41,986 bases of DNA from Bacteroidetes bacterium 4572_114 (GCA_002254335.1 NIVA01000003.1:1-41986), one strand, 5' to 3'. Numbered from the stretch's first letter, positions 17,948 to 26,530 are shown. Program-made: numbers and translations. The notes: a model not told the origin generated them from the letters alone.

Positions 17948-17965
17948 TCTATATAAAAAATTAAA

Positions 17966-19132
17966 TTATCGGGCAGTCAACCTGCCAATTAGTTTTGAAG
18001 CATACTTTTGGGTATGCAAATTGGTTTTAAAAAGCTCGTCGAGTGATGGTTGCAAGATAAAGCCAATGTTTTCCATGCACTGTTCAATAATATGTGGCAT
18101 TTGCAAAAAACCAAGCTTTTCATCCAGAAATGCCTGTACAACTACCTCATTCGCAGCATTTAATACACATGGCAGATTACCTCCTGCTTCCATCGCCCTG
18201 AAAGCGAGTGCAAGATTACTAAAAATATCCCGATCCGGTTTGCGAAAATTTAACTCCGGAAAATCAAGAAAGCTGAAACGCTTGAAATCGGAAAATATTC
18301 TTTGCGGATATGAGAGGGCATATTGAATCGGCAGTCGCATGTCGGGAAGCCCCATTTGTGCCTTTATCGACCCATCCTTAAACTGGACCAAAGAATGAAT
18401 TATGGATTGTGGATGAACGATTACATCAATTTGGTTTGGGTCGAGGCCGAACAACCATTTGGCCTCGATAACCTCCAAACCCTTGTTCATTAATGAAGCG
18501 GAGTCGATGGTTATTTTTTGGCCCATTTCCCAATTGGGATGGTTCAGGGCATCGGCCTTTGTTACATTTTCCAGAAATTTTAGATCCTTCCCTAAAAAAG
18601 GCCCACCCGATGCGGTCAGATATATTTTCTCGACCGGGTTCAAACCTTCCCCCACCAGGCATTGAAAAATTGCAGAATGTTCGGAGTCAACAGGAATGAT
18701 CTTAACTTTATTTTTCGATGCCAGTTCCATTACCAATTGGCCTGCAACTACAAGCGACTCTTTGTTTGCCAGGGCAATATCGCAACCTGCACCAATGGCG
18801 TTTATAACCGGTTGCAACCCTGCAAAACCAACCAGGGCAACCAATACCATATCTAGATTTTGCCAGGCAACAATATTGTTGAGGGCATCTTCCCCGGCAA
18901 AAACCTTAACCCCTCTTTTTTCAAGGCTTGCCTTTACTATTTTATAATTATCTTCATTGCCGATCACAACAGCTTCAGGCCCAAACTCAATGGCTTGTTC
19001 AATTAAAAGCCGGGCATTGTTTTGTGCTGTCAACACTACAGGACTAAATAAATCCCTGTGCTTCCTTATCACTTTAAGTGCCTGGGTACCGATTGACCCG
19101 GTTGATCCCAATATGGCTATTCGTTTTTGCAA
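17966..19132 (-). CDS. dxr: 1-deoxy-D-xylulose 5-phosphate reductoisomerase
   Basis: This 388-residue enzyme of the MEP isoprenoid pathway converts DXP to MEP with NADPH. The N-terminal Rossmann motif is ILGSTGSIGTQALKVI. Further motifs are ALANKESLVVAG, VDSEHSAIFQCLVGEGL, TASGGPFLG, HPNWEMGQKITIDSASLMNK and GLEVIEAKWLFG. No ATG is available: an in-frame TAA at 19144-19142 lies just upstream, and the first usable start is the TTG at 19132, giving MQKRIAILG. Two copies of a CTGTCnGACAG palindrome lie within 120 bases upstream. It is followed after 18 bases by rseP. Confidence 0.96.
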   Translation of the reverse strand: MQKRIAILGSTGSIGTQALKVIRKHRDLFSPVVLTAQNNARLLIEQAIEFGPEAVVIGNEDNYKIVKASLEKRGVKVFAGEDALNNIVAWQNLDMVLVALVGFAGLQPVINAIGAGCDIALANKESLVVAGQLVMELASKNKVKIIPVDSEHSAIFQCLVGEGLNPVEKIYLTASGGPFLGKDLKFLENVTKADALNHPNWEMGQKITIDSASLMNKGLEVIEAKWLFGLDPNQIDVIVHPQSIIHSLVQFKDGSIKAQMGLPDMRLPIQYALSYPQRIFSDFKRFSFLDFPELNFRKPDRDIFSNLALAFRAMEAGGNLPCVLNAANEVVVQAFLDEKLGFLQMPHIIEQCMENIGFILQPSLDELFKTNLHTQKYASKLIGRLTAR

Positions 19133-19167
19133 AATATTAATTTATAATGCTTAATTGATTTCTAAAA

Positions 19168-19251
19168 AGCTGTCAGACAGTTATTTTCTAAATTACACAC
19201 TGAATCTAAAGTATTATATCCCTGGCCTTTAACATAAACTGTCTGACAGCT
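19168..19251. promoter_or_regulatory. Pair of CTGTCnGACAG palindromes upstream of dxr
   Basis: AGCTGTCAGACAGTT at 19168-19182 and AACTGTCTGACAGCT at 19237-19251 are exact reverse complements, and each contains the odd palindrome CTGTC-N-GACAG. They lie 36 and 105 bases upstream of the dxr start. Two sites of this form suggest binding of a dimeric regulator. They could also fold into one 15-bp stem with a 54-base loop, but no T-run follows. The regulator is unknown. Confidence 0.5.
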
Positions 19252-19300
19252 ATTCATCCAAATATTTGCTTTTTAGACTAAACTTATTGAATTAATGAGA

Positions 19301-20185
19301 TTAAAATGTAATAAACTCTTCGGGGTCAATTGGGTTTCCTTTGTACCACAGCTCGAAATGCAAGTGGGGGCCGGTGGATAATTCCCCCGACTCTCCAACA
19401 ATGGAAATGGTTTCGCCGGCTTTAACAAAAGTACCCTGGCTCTTCAGGATAGCAGAGTTGTGCTTGTAAACCGAAATAATATTGTTCTGGTGTTGCACCC
19501 CGATAATGTAGCCCGTTTCGAGTGTCCAATCTGCAAAAATTACCGTCCCGTCAAGGGTCGATTTAATGGCCTCGTCTTGGTTGGCAACTATATCTATCCC
19601 AAAGTGGTTGTTGCCGGCATCGAAGCCACGCGTTATTATGCCATGCAACGGTGGGAAAAAATTCAGATTGTTAAATTTTATTGGGTCAGGGCCATAACCC
19701 CTGCTTTGATACAGGTTGTACCTCGATTGAGCTTCAAATTCAGCCCTTAAAACCGAATCCTCCCTTGAGTGTGAATTAGATATGGTGTCGTAGTTGTGGC
19801 CGGCCTGCAAAGGAGGTGGTATTTCTTCAAGCACATCTTTACCCTCAATAATCCTTTTCAGGTTAAAAATGTAGAGGTCTTTTCTTTTAAACTCTCTTTC
19901 CAGTGAATCGGTTTTTTGTTGAAGGCCATATATTTTTTTTGGCAAAGATGTGTCGGTGTAGCCGGGGATGTATTCGCGAAGGGAGGTAAAAGCGATAATG
20001 TAGGCAGTTAACATTATAAGGATAATAATCAGGGAGCTGACCAAAACAATTACACCCAGCCTTGTAACACGAAAACGGATTTTTTCTTCAAATGAAGATT
20101 CATCCATCAAAACCAGTTTGTACCTTCTTTTAAGCTTTTGGCCCAAACTTTTATCCTTCGCTCCCGATTTTCTTTTTGTTGACAT
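19301..20185 (-). CDS. M23 family peptidoglycan endopeptidase, membrane anchored
   Basis: This 294-residue protein has a basic cytoplasmic N terminus, one membrane helix at about 47-69 (VIVLVSSLIIILIMLTAYII), a short coiled coil (about 85-115) and a C-terminal lysostaphin-type domain (about 175-290). Zinc-binding motifs of M23 peptidases are visible: HFGIDIV and the GPHLHFELW box. It probably trims cell-wall cross-links, with its catalytic part in the periplasm. It is 168 bases upstream of dxr and preceded by repeat DNA, so it is likely its own unit. Active residues look intact, so this is an enzyme and not a LytM-like activator without zinc. Confidence 0.9.
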   Translation of the reverse strand: MSTKRKSGAKDKSLGQKLKRRYKLVLMDESSFEEKIRFRVTRLGVIVLVSSLIIILIMLTAYIIAFTSLREYIPGYTDTSLPKKIYGLQQKTDSLEREFKRKDLYIFNLKRIIEGKDVLEEIPPPLQAGHNYDTISNSHSREDSVLRAEFEAQSRYNLYQSRGYGPDPIKFNNLNFFPPLHGIITRGFDAGNNHFGIDIVANQDEAIKSTLDGTVIFADWTLETGYIIGVQHQNNIISVYKHNSAILKSQGTFVKAGETISIVGESGELSTGPHLHFELWYKGNPIDPEEFITF

Positions 20186-20267
20186 TGGCAGATTTTAAAA
20201 ACTTTTGCAAATATCAACATAATTTCACTTCTAAGGTGGATAAAGGGGAAATATGAATTATGCTTGA

Positions 20268-20345
20268 AATCCGAAATCCAAAATTCAAAACACAAATATC
20301 AAAATCCAAAACTCAAAGATTAAAATCCAAAACTCAAAATATAAT
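20268..20345. repeat. A-rich degenerate repeat of AATCCAAAACTCAAA units
   Basis: Repeated words such as AAATCCAAAATTCAAAA and AATCCAAAACTCAAA fill this stretch. It matches the style of the tract at 14450-14530. The rest of the gap 20186-20504 holds direct-repeat copy A (20417-20481) and nothing else recognisable. Confidence 0.55.
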
Positions 20346-20416
20346 ACTCTGATATTCAACAGTGGTAATTTCGCAAATAAGGCATATAGAACCTTTTTAT
20401 ACTATACTCATATTTT

Positions 20417-20481
20417 CATCTGTAAATCCATCAACCAGGTAAAAAACACGAAATGCCGACACCTTGTTGGTTGCTGTTTTA
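20417..20481. repeat. 65-bp direct repeat, copy A (left edge of the LRR/T9SS cargo cassette)
   Basis: It matches 23289-23353 in the same orientation at 57 of 65 positions without gaps, with shared words such as CATCTGTAAATC, CACGAAATGCCG and CTTGTTGGTTGCTG. GTGTGAATTA follows in both copies, at different distances. The two copies bound 2.8 kb that holds a truncated DUF4328 gene, a leucine-rich-repeat gene and a T9SS cargo gene. Confidence 0.8.
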
Positions 20482-20504
20482 CAATGGGTGTGAATTACAA
20501 AAAA

Positions 20505-20819
20505 TCAGGCATAGCCATTATTGCGTGTAGTATTTTTTTCAGTTTCATATAAAAGTTCTTCTTTTCCAGCGAAATCCTTTATTACAAGTATTGTAACAAA
20601 TGCCAATATTATCCCCACTGTTAATATAAAAACACCACTAATAGTGACCAGGATTAAGTCTGTCTTTTTGTTAAGTTCGTTCATAATGTTATATGGCCTA
20701 TACATCGAAATAACAGGAACAAACCAAGCCCAAATACTCCAGCCTTTTGAATGATCAACTTTATTGACCCTATGACTTAAATTTTCATAAGCCCTATAAA
20801 ACCAAACTAAAAACAGAAT
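20505..20819 (-). pseudogene. 5'-truncated DUF4328 membrane protein gene
   Basis: The minus strand is open from 20819, just after an in-frame TAG, to the TGA at 20505. It reads ILFLVWFYRAYENLSH, GWSIWAWFVPVISMYRPYNI, then a hydrophobic helix (LILVTISGVFILTVGIILAF) and a charged tail. 'FLxWFYRAYxNL...GWxxWxWFxPxxxxxRPYxIMxEL' is the signature of DUF4328 membrane proteins, but the N-terminal helices and a start codon are missing. It begins about where the LRR gene's coding sense ends. A 59-66 residue protein from the ATGs at 20684 or 20705 could still be made, but the gene looks broken. The family call is by eye. Confidence 0.6.
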
Positions 20820-20871
20820 CTAGAGTTTTATTAACTTTTCTGCTTTGGATAAACATCTATTTCCTGAATCT

Positions 20872-21957
20872 TTAACTAATTAGTCTGCTGTGAAGTGTCA
20901 ATCCGGCAGCAACATCATTAGTAATTTCACAATTGTATTTTCCAGAATCGGCTAAAGTAATATTTGAAAGTTCTAAATAATTATTCGTAGCCCCTTCAAT
21001 TATAACATTATCCTTTTTCCATTGATAGTTGTTAAACTCACCACCTGTATGTATCTCCATATAAAATGTTGTATCAATAAAAACTGTTGTATCAATTGAA
21101 ACCCCAATACTATCCTGTAACCAATATTCAAATCCAGGTATAGAAACTAATGGTTCAATATCATCAAATGTCAGTGAATTATAGGCAAGAAAAAGTGTTT
21201 CAATATATGGCAAGTTCAATAAAGTTAAAGGAAGGGAATCAATATCATTACCATATCCATTAATATATTCTAAACTAATGCAATTACCTAATTCTGCAGG
21301 AATGAAAGTAAAATGATTATTGAAAAATTGAAAATTCTCAAGATTAACAAGGTTACCAATTAATGATGGTATGGTGTCCATTCCATTCGCTGCAAAATTC
21401 AAATATCTTAAACTTGTTAGGTCAAAGATTTCATCTGGTAAAACGTTTATATTATTTCCTCCTAAAATTAAACGCTCAAGGTTCGTGAGGTCCCCTATTT
21501 CTGCAGGGATTTCTTGCAGGTTATTTACATTTAATTGCAATCTTTTAAGATTTGAGCAATTACCGATACTTGATGGTAAAAAAGATACATCATTCAATGA
21601 AAGGTCAATTTCCTCTAACGAAAACAGGTTGCCAATTGAAACAGGAATGCTTAAAATGGAATTGTAACTTACATCAAGAATTGAAAGGCTATTTAGATTT
21701 CCAATTTCAGATGGTATATTACCTACTAAATTATTAGAGGACAAATTTATTTGTACCACACTATAGTTTTCAATCTCAATCCCATACCAATTGCCAACAG
21801 GTAGATTTTCATCTAACCAATTCAAATTATTATACCAATTGTCACCATTGGTACTATCGTACAAGGCCACAAGTGCTATTGAGTCTTGAACAAAAACTTG
21901 TGTTTTGCAAATTATTGAAGAAAACACAATGAAACAAATTATTGATAATCTTTTCAT
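20872..21957 (-). CDS. Secreted leucine-rich-repeat protein with Ig-like domain, C terminus truncated
   Basis: A signal peptide (MKRLSIICFIVFSSIICKTQ) is followed by an N-terminal cap (ALYDSTNGDNWYNNLNW), about eight to nine leucine-rich repeats (about 70-265, e.g. IPAEIGDLTNLERLILGGNN) and an Ig-like domain (about 305-361, YQWKKDNVIIEGATNNYLEL, DSGKYNCEITN). The protein ends abruptly after LHSRLIS; relatives normally continue to a T9SS sorting tail. Just past the stop, two other frames read IDVYP and AEKLIKL, close to a sorting-tail start such as YPNPAENxIxI, so the 3' end seems frameshifted and cut. Without the tail the protein should not be anchored by the T9SS. The gene is markedly richer in A and T than the surrounding genes. 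Confidence 0.8.
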   Translation of the reverse strand: MKRLSIICFIVFSSIICKTQVFVQDSIALVALYDSTNGDNWYNNLNWLDENLPVGNWYGIEIENYSVVQINLSSNNLVGNIPSEIGNLNSLSILDVSYNSILSIPVSIGNLFSLEEIDLSLNDVSFLPSSIGNCSNLKRLQLNVNNLQEIPAEIGDLTNLERLILGGNNINVLPDEIFDLTSLRYLNFAANGMDTIPSLIGNLVNLENFQFFNNHFTFIPAELGNCISLEYINGYGNDIDSLPLTLLNLPYIETLFLAYNSLTFDDIEPLVSIPGFEYWLQDSIGVSIDTTVFIDTTFYMEIHTGGEFNNYQWKKDNVIIEGATNNYLELSNITLADSGKYNCEITNDVAAGLTLHSRLIS

Positions 21958-22112
21958 GATATGAATTGTTAATGGTTGCTAATGTATTGCAAATATGGCC
22001 AGTAGCCGTTCACTTGCAGTTTGTTTATTGATTACTCGTATGTTTATGTCTCTACTCATTTGTCTTGATAACTATAATATGGATATTGTCTATGATTTGC
22101 TGTTAAGCAAAG

Positions 22113-23150
22113 TCATTTTATTATTATCTTTCTACTCAACGATCTATCATTTAAGTTAGTAGTTAAAAAATAAATTCCTGATTTAAGATCACTCAAATTC
22201 AATTGATAATAGTCTGATCGTTTATTCTCATTAATCTGAAATGATTTTGCTATTTGTCCATCCATACAGTATATTTTGAAATTCACAGTTTTAGTTTCGG
22301 TTGGTATTTCGACATTAATAAAATCGGAAGTTGGATTAGGCCATACATTTAGTGTTGCATGAACTAATTCGTTAAAACTTATACTTGAAATATCTCCTAC
22401 ATCAATTTGGTAAATTAAACCCTCTGAATTTTCTGAAACCCATAAAAATTCTCCATCAAATGCTAAACCACTTGAGATTGGTCCCGGAGCATTAATTGAA
22501 TCAATTAAAATAAAATCTGGTAAAGAAATCTGATATATTACATCTGAATCCGTATTTATGGACCAAAGGTTACTGCCATCGAATGTAAGGCCAGATGGGA
22601 CATCTCCAATTATTTTATGTTGTGATAAAACCTGGCCAGACAAATTTAATTCATAAATAGTATCAACTTCTCCTCCACAATTATACCATAGGTTATTTCC
22701 ATCCCAGGTCAAACCACTAGGAAATCCGTTTATATTATCTTCTGGAGTGTAAAAGAAATCAATGACATTACCACTTACCGTATCTATCTTACATATTCTT
22801 TTGTCGATTCTGTCAACTACATAAAGATCAGGCTCAATAAATGTAATACCTGTAGCGTACCCAATTTCTATTCCTATTGTTTTTTGAATAGACCCGTCAG
22901 TTGGAGATATCATATATAAAGTATAGCCTGTTGAAGCCACCCACAAACTATTTCCATCAAAAGTAATCCCGTTGGCACTTCCAGCGGGTGAGGGAATTGA
23001 ATGAACTATAGAATCAGAATTGTTTGTTTTTAAAACTTGCTTTTGAGAATTAATTTTTACATCATTCTCATAATAATCTAATTGGCTATGTCCAAAGTTT
23101 ATTGATAATAATAAAATAATGAACATTGTTACTCTTTTCAATTCTTTCAT
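22113..23150 (-). CDS. Secreted beta-propeller protein with T9SS type A sorting domain
   Basis: A signal peptide (MFIILLLSINFGHSQ region) precedes a repeat domain of about 200 residues with four clear copies of GxxFDGxxLW (GITFDGNSLWVAS, GLTWDGNNLWYNC, GLTFDGSNLWSIN, GLAFDGEFLWVSE), the pattern of a YncE-like or glutamine-cyclotransferase-like propeller. The last 75 residues are a type A sorting domain: VWPNPTSDFINVEIPTE, then KIYCMDGQIAKSF and LKSGIYFLTTN, ending RKIIIK. It is thus a likely cargo of the T9SS encoded at 8-14 kb and 23.6 kb. Its target is unknown. It shares the A/T-rich cassette with the LRR gene and is 155 bases upstream of it. Confidence 0.85.
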   Translation of the reverse strand: MKELKRVTMFIILLLSINFGHSQLDYYENDVKINSQKQVLKTNNSDSIVHSIPSPAGSANGITFDGNSLWVASTGYTLYMISPTDGSIQKTIGIEIGYATGITFIEPDLYVVDRIDKRICKIDTVSGNVIDFFYTPEDNINGFPSGLTWDGNNLWYNCGGEVDTIYELNLSGQVLSQHKIIGDVPSGLTFDGSNLWSINTDSDVIYQISLPDFILIDSINAPGPISSGLAFDGEFLWVSENSEGLIYQIDVGDISSISFNELVHATLNVWPNPTSDFINVEIPTETKTVNFKIYCMDGQIAKSFQINENKRSDYYQLNLSDLKSGIYFLTTNLNDRSLSRKIIIK

Positions 23151-23288
23151 AAGGCTATAGTTTTCTATGATTTTGCATAACTTTTTATACCCCCACCTTT
23201 TCAGTGCATATCAACAAAGCAACCGAGGAATATCCCCACCTTGTGATGTTTGTGTTCAAATCCACTAAATCATTTTTATTAATACTTA

Positions 23289-23353
23289 CATCTGTAAATC
23301 TATCAATCAGGCAAAAAGCACGAAATGCCGGCTTCTTGTTGGTTGCTGCTTTA
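23289..23353. repeat. 65-bp direct repeat, copy B (right edge of the LRR/T9SS cargo cassette)
   Basis: This is the partner of 20417-20481 (57 of 65 identical). The rest of the gap 23151-23616 holds GTGTGAATT words at about 23392 and 23488 and a TATTTTTG promoter element; no gene is credible there. The minus-strand frame at 23185-23430 is formed largely by the repeat. Confidence 0.8.
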
Positions 23354-23537
23354 TGATGCCCAACGTCAGGCCTTATCATGCAATGGATGTGGTGTGAATT
23401 AAGGGGCAATATAATTTTGGGGTCAATCACTTGCTGGGTTTTAAGGTTTCAGTCCGGCAAATATAAGAAATATTTATTTGGAATGGGTGTGAATTGGAAA
23501 AAAACGGTGTTTCTCCCGACATTAAAAAAAAATAAAA

Positions 23538-23545
23538 TATTTTTG
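23538..23545 (+). promoter_or_regulatory. Bacteroidota -7 promoter element for sprE
   Basis: TATTTTTG matches TAnnTTTG and lies about 72 bases upstream of the sprE start. A 12-codon frame, ATG at 23573 to TAA at 23609-23611 (MKRRVNSSNIGG), lies between the element and the gene. Confidence 0.45.
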
Positions 23546-23616
23546 CCTTTTTTGAGTTAGTTTATCAAATTAATGAAACGCAGGGTAAATTCTTCAAACA
23601 TAGGTGGATAAATACT

Positions 23617-26337
23617 TTGAGCTTAATCAAAAGGACAACATACAGTAGCTTTAAACCAGGTGAGGTTGCACCTGTTGCTTTATTTGTGATGATTGGTTTT
23701 TACCTGCTGACGGCCCAATCGTGCTCAACGAAAAAGAACACTTTCACACGCAGGGCCTACCATAACCTGACGGCCCATTATAATGCCTACTGGAACGGCA
23801 ATGAAAGTTTTAAAGAGGGCGTGCGCAGCCTTGAGAAAACAGCAAAAGACAATTACACGCTAATCATTCCGGTCAACAAGTATGGTACCGAGCAGGACGC
23901 ACAATCCATTTTCCCAAACATGGACAGGGCCATCGAAAAAGCATCGAAGGTAATCCAACGGCATTCAATGTATTTTAGCCGTAAGGAGTGGGTAAAATGG
24001 ATTGATGACAGCTATATCCTGATAGGAAAATCCTACTTTTATAAGAAGGAGTTTTCGAGTGCCCGGAGGACTTTCGAGTTTATTACCAACCGCTTTGCCA
24101 AGGATGATATCCGCTACGATGCCGAACTTTGGCTTGCCAGGGTTTACAACCAGACCGGGGAGTTTGAAAAGTCGGAGTCGATACTTGATAATCTTTACAG
24201 TAGCCTCAGGAGAGGCAAGGCCCCCACATACTTAGAGAAGGATTTTACGCAGGTTTTTGCAAATTTTTATGTCCTTCAACAGGATTGGGAACCCTCCATC
24301 AAGTATTTGCAGCGGGCCATCGAACTAAATAAAAAGAAGCAGGTAAGGAACAGGCTCCGGTTTGTGTTGGCACAGGTTTACCAGGAATTGGGCGATTTGC
24401 AGGAGGCAGAAAGGTTGTACCAGTTGGTAATTAAAAAGAACCCAAGCTATGAAATGTCGTTCAACGCAAAAATTAACCTTGCAAAAACCTATGATGCCAA
24501 AGCCAGCAACCGCAGCATGATTGTGAAAAAGCTGAACAAAATGCTGAAGGATTTTAAAAACGAAGAGTACCGCGACCAGATTTATTTTGCCCTTGCCGAG
24601 ATATATTTAAAAGACAACAATGTCCCCAAAGGGGTTGAATACTTGACATTGTCGGTTGCCACAAGTGTTTCAAACGACTATCAAAAATCACTCTCGTCGC
24701 TGCGCCTTGCCGAAATACATTTTGAAACACCCAATTACCCGCTTGCCCAGGCCTATTATGATACCGCCATGCAGGTGCTCCCACTGGATTTCCCGGATTA
24801 TGACAAATTGAAGGAAAAGACCGAAACACTTACCGAACTGATCACAAACCTTTCGATGGTGCAGGAGCAGGACAGTTTGCAACACCTTGCCCAAATGCCC
24901 GAAAAAGAGAGAAATGCCGTGCTCGACAAACTCATTAAAAAAATTGCCGAGGAGGAAGAACGGCAACGTTTGGAGGAGATTGAGCGGCAACGTACCCTTT
25001 CGGTGCTTGAGCAGTCCAGCCGGGTGGAAAACAGGAATATCCAGCAATCGGGGGGATGGTATTTTTATAGCCCCTCAGCAGTTAGTTTCGGGTTTACCGA
25101 ATTTACCAAAAAGTGGGGCAAAAGAAAGCTTGAAGACCTTTGGAGGTTGAGCAGCAAACAGGTTATCGCCGATTTTGGTGAAGAAGAAGAGGGTGAACTG
25201 GCCGCGGCCGATTCGCTGGCAACCGACAGCACGGCAGTTGTGCTTGAAACAGACCCAAAGAAAAGAGAGTTTTACCTGCAAGACTTGCCCCTTACCGAAG
25301 AAAAACTGGCCGAATCGAATAAAACGATTGAAGAGGCCCTTTATGATATGGGCTTCATTTACAAAGACGGGCTGAAGGACAATAATAAATCCATCGAGGC
25401 CTTTGAAATCCTGTTAGAACGCTTTCCTGCTACCGAACACGGGCTGCAGGTTTATTACCAGCTCTATAAGAATTATGAAATTGTCCCCGACCAGGAGAAA
25501 GCCGATTACTATAAAAACATGATAGTTACGGAATATCCAGATAGCGATTACGCAAAACTAATTATCGACCCTAACTATAACCTGGTGTTGGAAGCACAGC
25601 GAAATGCCGCAAAAAATTTCTATGAAAACACCTACACCGCATACATGGGCAACCAGTTTTATATGGTTATAAACAATTACAACGAGGCCCTGACAAAATA
25701 TCCGGAAAGCAACCTGCTGTCAAAATTTGAATTCCTGAAAGCACTGGCTTTGGGCAAAGTTCAAAATCTGGACACCCTTGCAAGTTCAATGCAATATTTA
25801 ATTGACACCTATCCCGGAAGTGAAGTTGAACCACTTGCCCAGGATGTCCTTTCAAGGTTTTCGACCGATGAGGGTGGCAACCTTGTGTTGAACGAGGAAC
25901 CTGTTGAAGGCGCCACAATTGGTGAAGAAGCCATTGCCAAAGAAGAAGCACTTGACTCACCCTACACCGCATCGCCCGGTGGGGTACATTTTTTCATGCT
26001 TTTGGTTGATGGGTCAAAAACCAACATCAATGCCCTAAAAATAAGGCTATCTGATTTTAATTCAAAATATTTCCGCACAGGACAATTAAAAATCAATAGT
26101 ATTATTTTTCAGAACGAGGTGCAAATGGTTACTGTTGGCAATTTTGAAAATACCGAAAAAGTGATGGTTTATTATGAGTCGGTTGAAGCGAACCCCTACA
26201 TTACATCGCAATTTGAAGATACCAACTATGAAATGATGGTAATTACAGTTGATAATTATCCAATCTTTTACCGTGAGAAAGACGTTAAGAGTTACAAAAC
26301 CTTCTTCGAGAAAACTTATTTGTCGGGGGGTGAGTAG
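23617..26337 (+). CDS. sprE: Type IX secretion lipoprotein SprE/PorW
   Basis: This 906-residue TPR protein matches SprE/PorW, the lipoprotein thought to link the T9SS motor to the outer-membrane translocon. The start is the TTG at 23617: no in-frame ATG lies upstream, and from here the protein has a basic N terminus, a hydrophobic segment (VALFVMIGFYLLTAQSC) and an acylatable Cys at about residue 36, then STKKNTFTRRAYHNLTAHYN and AYWNGNESFKEGVRSLEK, the family signature. Several TPR units follow (about 140-410 and 590-760), separated by an acidic linker with a short coiled coil (about 430-470). The C-terminal 110 residues (FFMLLVDGSKTNINALKIRL) are the conserved end domain. It is on the plus strand, apart from the gld block. 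Confidence 0.88.
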   Translation: MSLIKRTTYSSFKPGEVAPVALFVMIGFYLLTAQSCSTKKNTFTRRAYHNLTAHYNAYWNGNESFKEGVRSLEKTAKDNYTLIIPVNKYGTEQDAQSIFPNMDRAIEKASKVIQRHSMYFSRKEWVKWIDDSYILIGKSYFYKKEFSSARRTFEFITNRFAKDDIRYDAELWLARVYNQTGEFEKSESILDNLYSSLRRGKAPTYLEKDFTQVFANFYVLQQDWEPSIKYLQRAIELNKKKQVRNRLRFVLAQVYQELGDLQEAERLYQLVIKKNPSYEMSFNAKINLAKTYDAKASNRSMIVKKLNKMLKDFKNEEYRDQIYFALAEIYLKDNNVPKGVEYLTLSVATSVSNDYQKSLSSLRLAEIHFETPNYPLAQAYYDTAMQVLPLDFPDYDKLKEKTETLTELITNLSMVQEQDSLQHLAQMPEKERNAVLDKLIKKIAEEEERQRLEEIERQRTLSVLEQSSRVENRNIQQSGGWYFYSPSAVSFGFTEFTKKWGKRKLEDLWRLSSKQVIADFGEEEEGELAAADSLATDSTAVVLETDPKKREFYLQDLPLTEEKLAESNKTIEEALYDMGFIYKDGLKDNNKSIEAFEILLERFPATEHGLQVYYQLYKNYEIVPDQEKADYYKNMIVTEYPDSDYAKLIIDPNYNLVLEAQRNAAKNFYENTYTAYMGNQFYMVINNYNEALTKYPESNLLSKFEFLKALALGKVQNLDTLASSMQYLIDTYPGSEVEPLAQDVLSRFSTDEGGNLVLNEEPVEGATIGEEAIAKEEALDSPYTASPGGVHFFMLLVDGSKTNINALKIRLSDFNSKYFRTGQLKINSIIFQNEVQMVTVGNFENTEKVMVYYESVEANPYITSQFEDTNYEMMVITVDNYPIFYREKDVKSYKTFFEKTYLSGGE

Positions 26338-26344
26338 GCTAAAT

Positions 26345-26487
26345 TGTCAGTCCATAAAGTTGTTTAAAAACGGATTGATGATTGATGATTTTTGATTTCA
26401 GAAATGTGTGAACGTCAGACAAATCAAAAATCATATATCGTTAATCATTAATCTGAAATCATAAACCGTCGACTTTATGGACAGTCA
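26345..26487. mobile_element. MITE-like palindromic element, copy 1
   Basis: The ends form a 16-bp inverted repeat with two mismatches: TGTCAGTCCATAAAGT (26345-26360) and ACTTTATGGACAGTCA (26472-26487). Inside is a perfect 13-bp inverted pair, TGATTTTTGATTT (26386-26398) and AAATCAAAAATCA (26421-26433). A 47-base inner segment (26387-26433) recurs at 27599-27645 in inverted orientation with 44 of 47 identities. It encodes nothing. It sits between sprE and the bactofilin gene. Confidence 0.65.
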
Positions 26488-26507
26488 CTAATTTTCTCAA
26501 AAAATAT

Positions 26508-26515
26508 TACTTTCG
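26508..26515 (+). promoter_or_regulatory. Bacteroidota -7-like promoter element for the bactofilin operon
   Basis: TACTTTCG is one base off TAnnTTTG and lies 16 bases before the ATG at 26531, giving a very short leader. Confidence 0.4.
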
Positions 26516-26530
26516 CATTGAATAAAAGAA

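Noticed and set aside
23185..23430. 81-codon minus-strand frame upstream of the T9SS cargo gene
   Set aside because: Its middle is the 65-bp direct repeat. Copy A reads similarly in one frame, but both sides break off, so a repeat explains it better than a gene.
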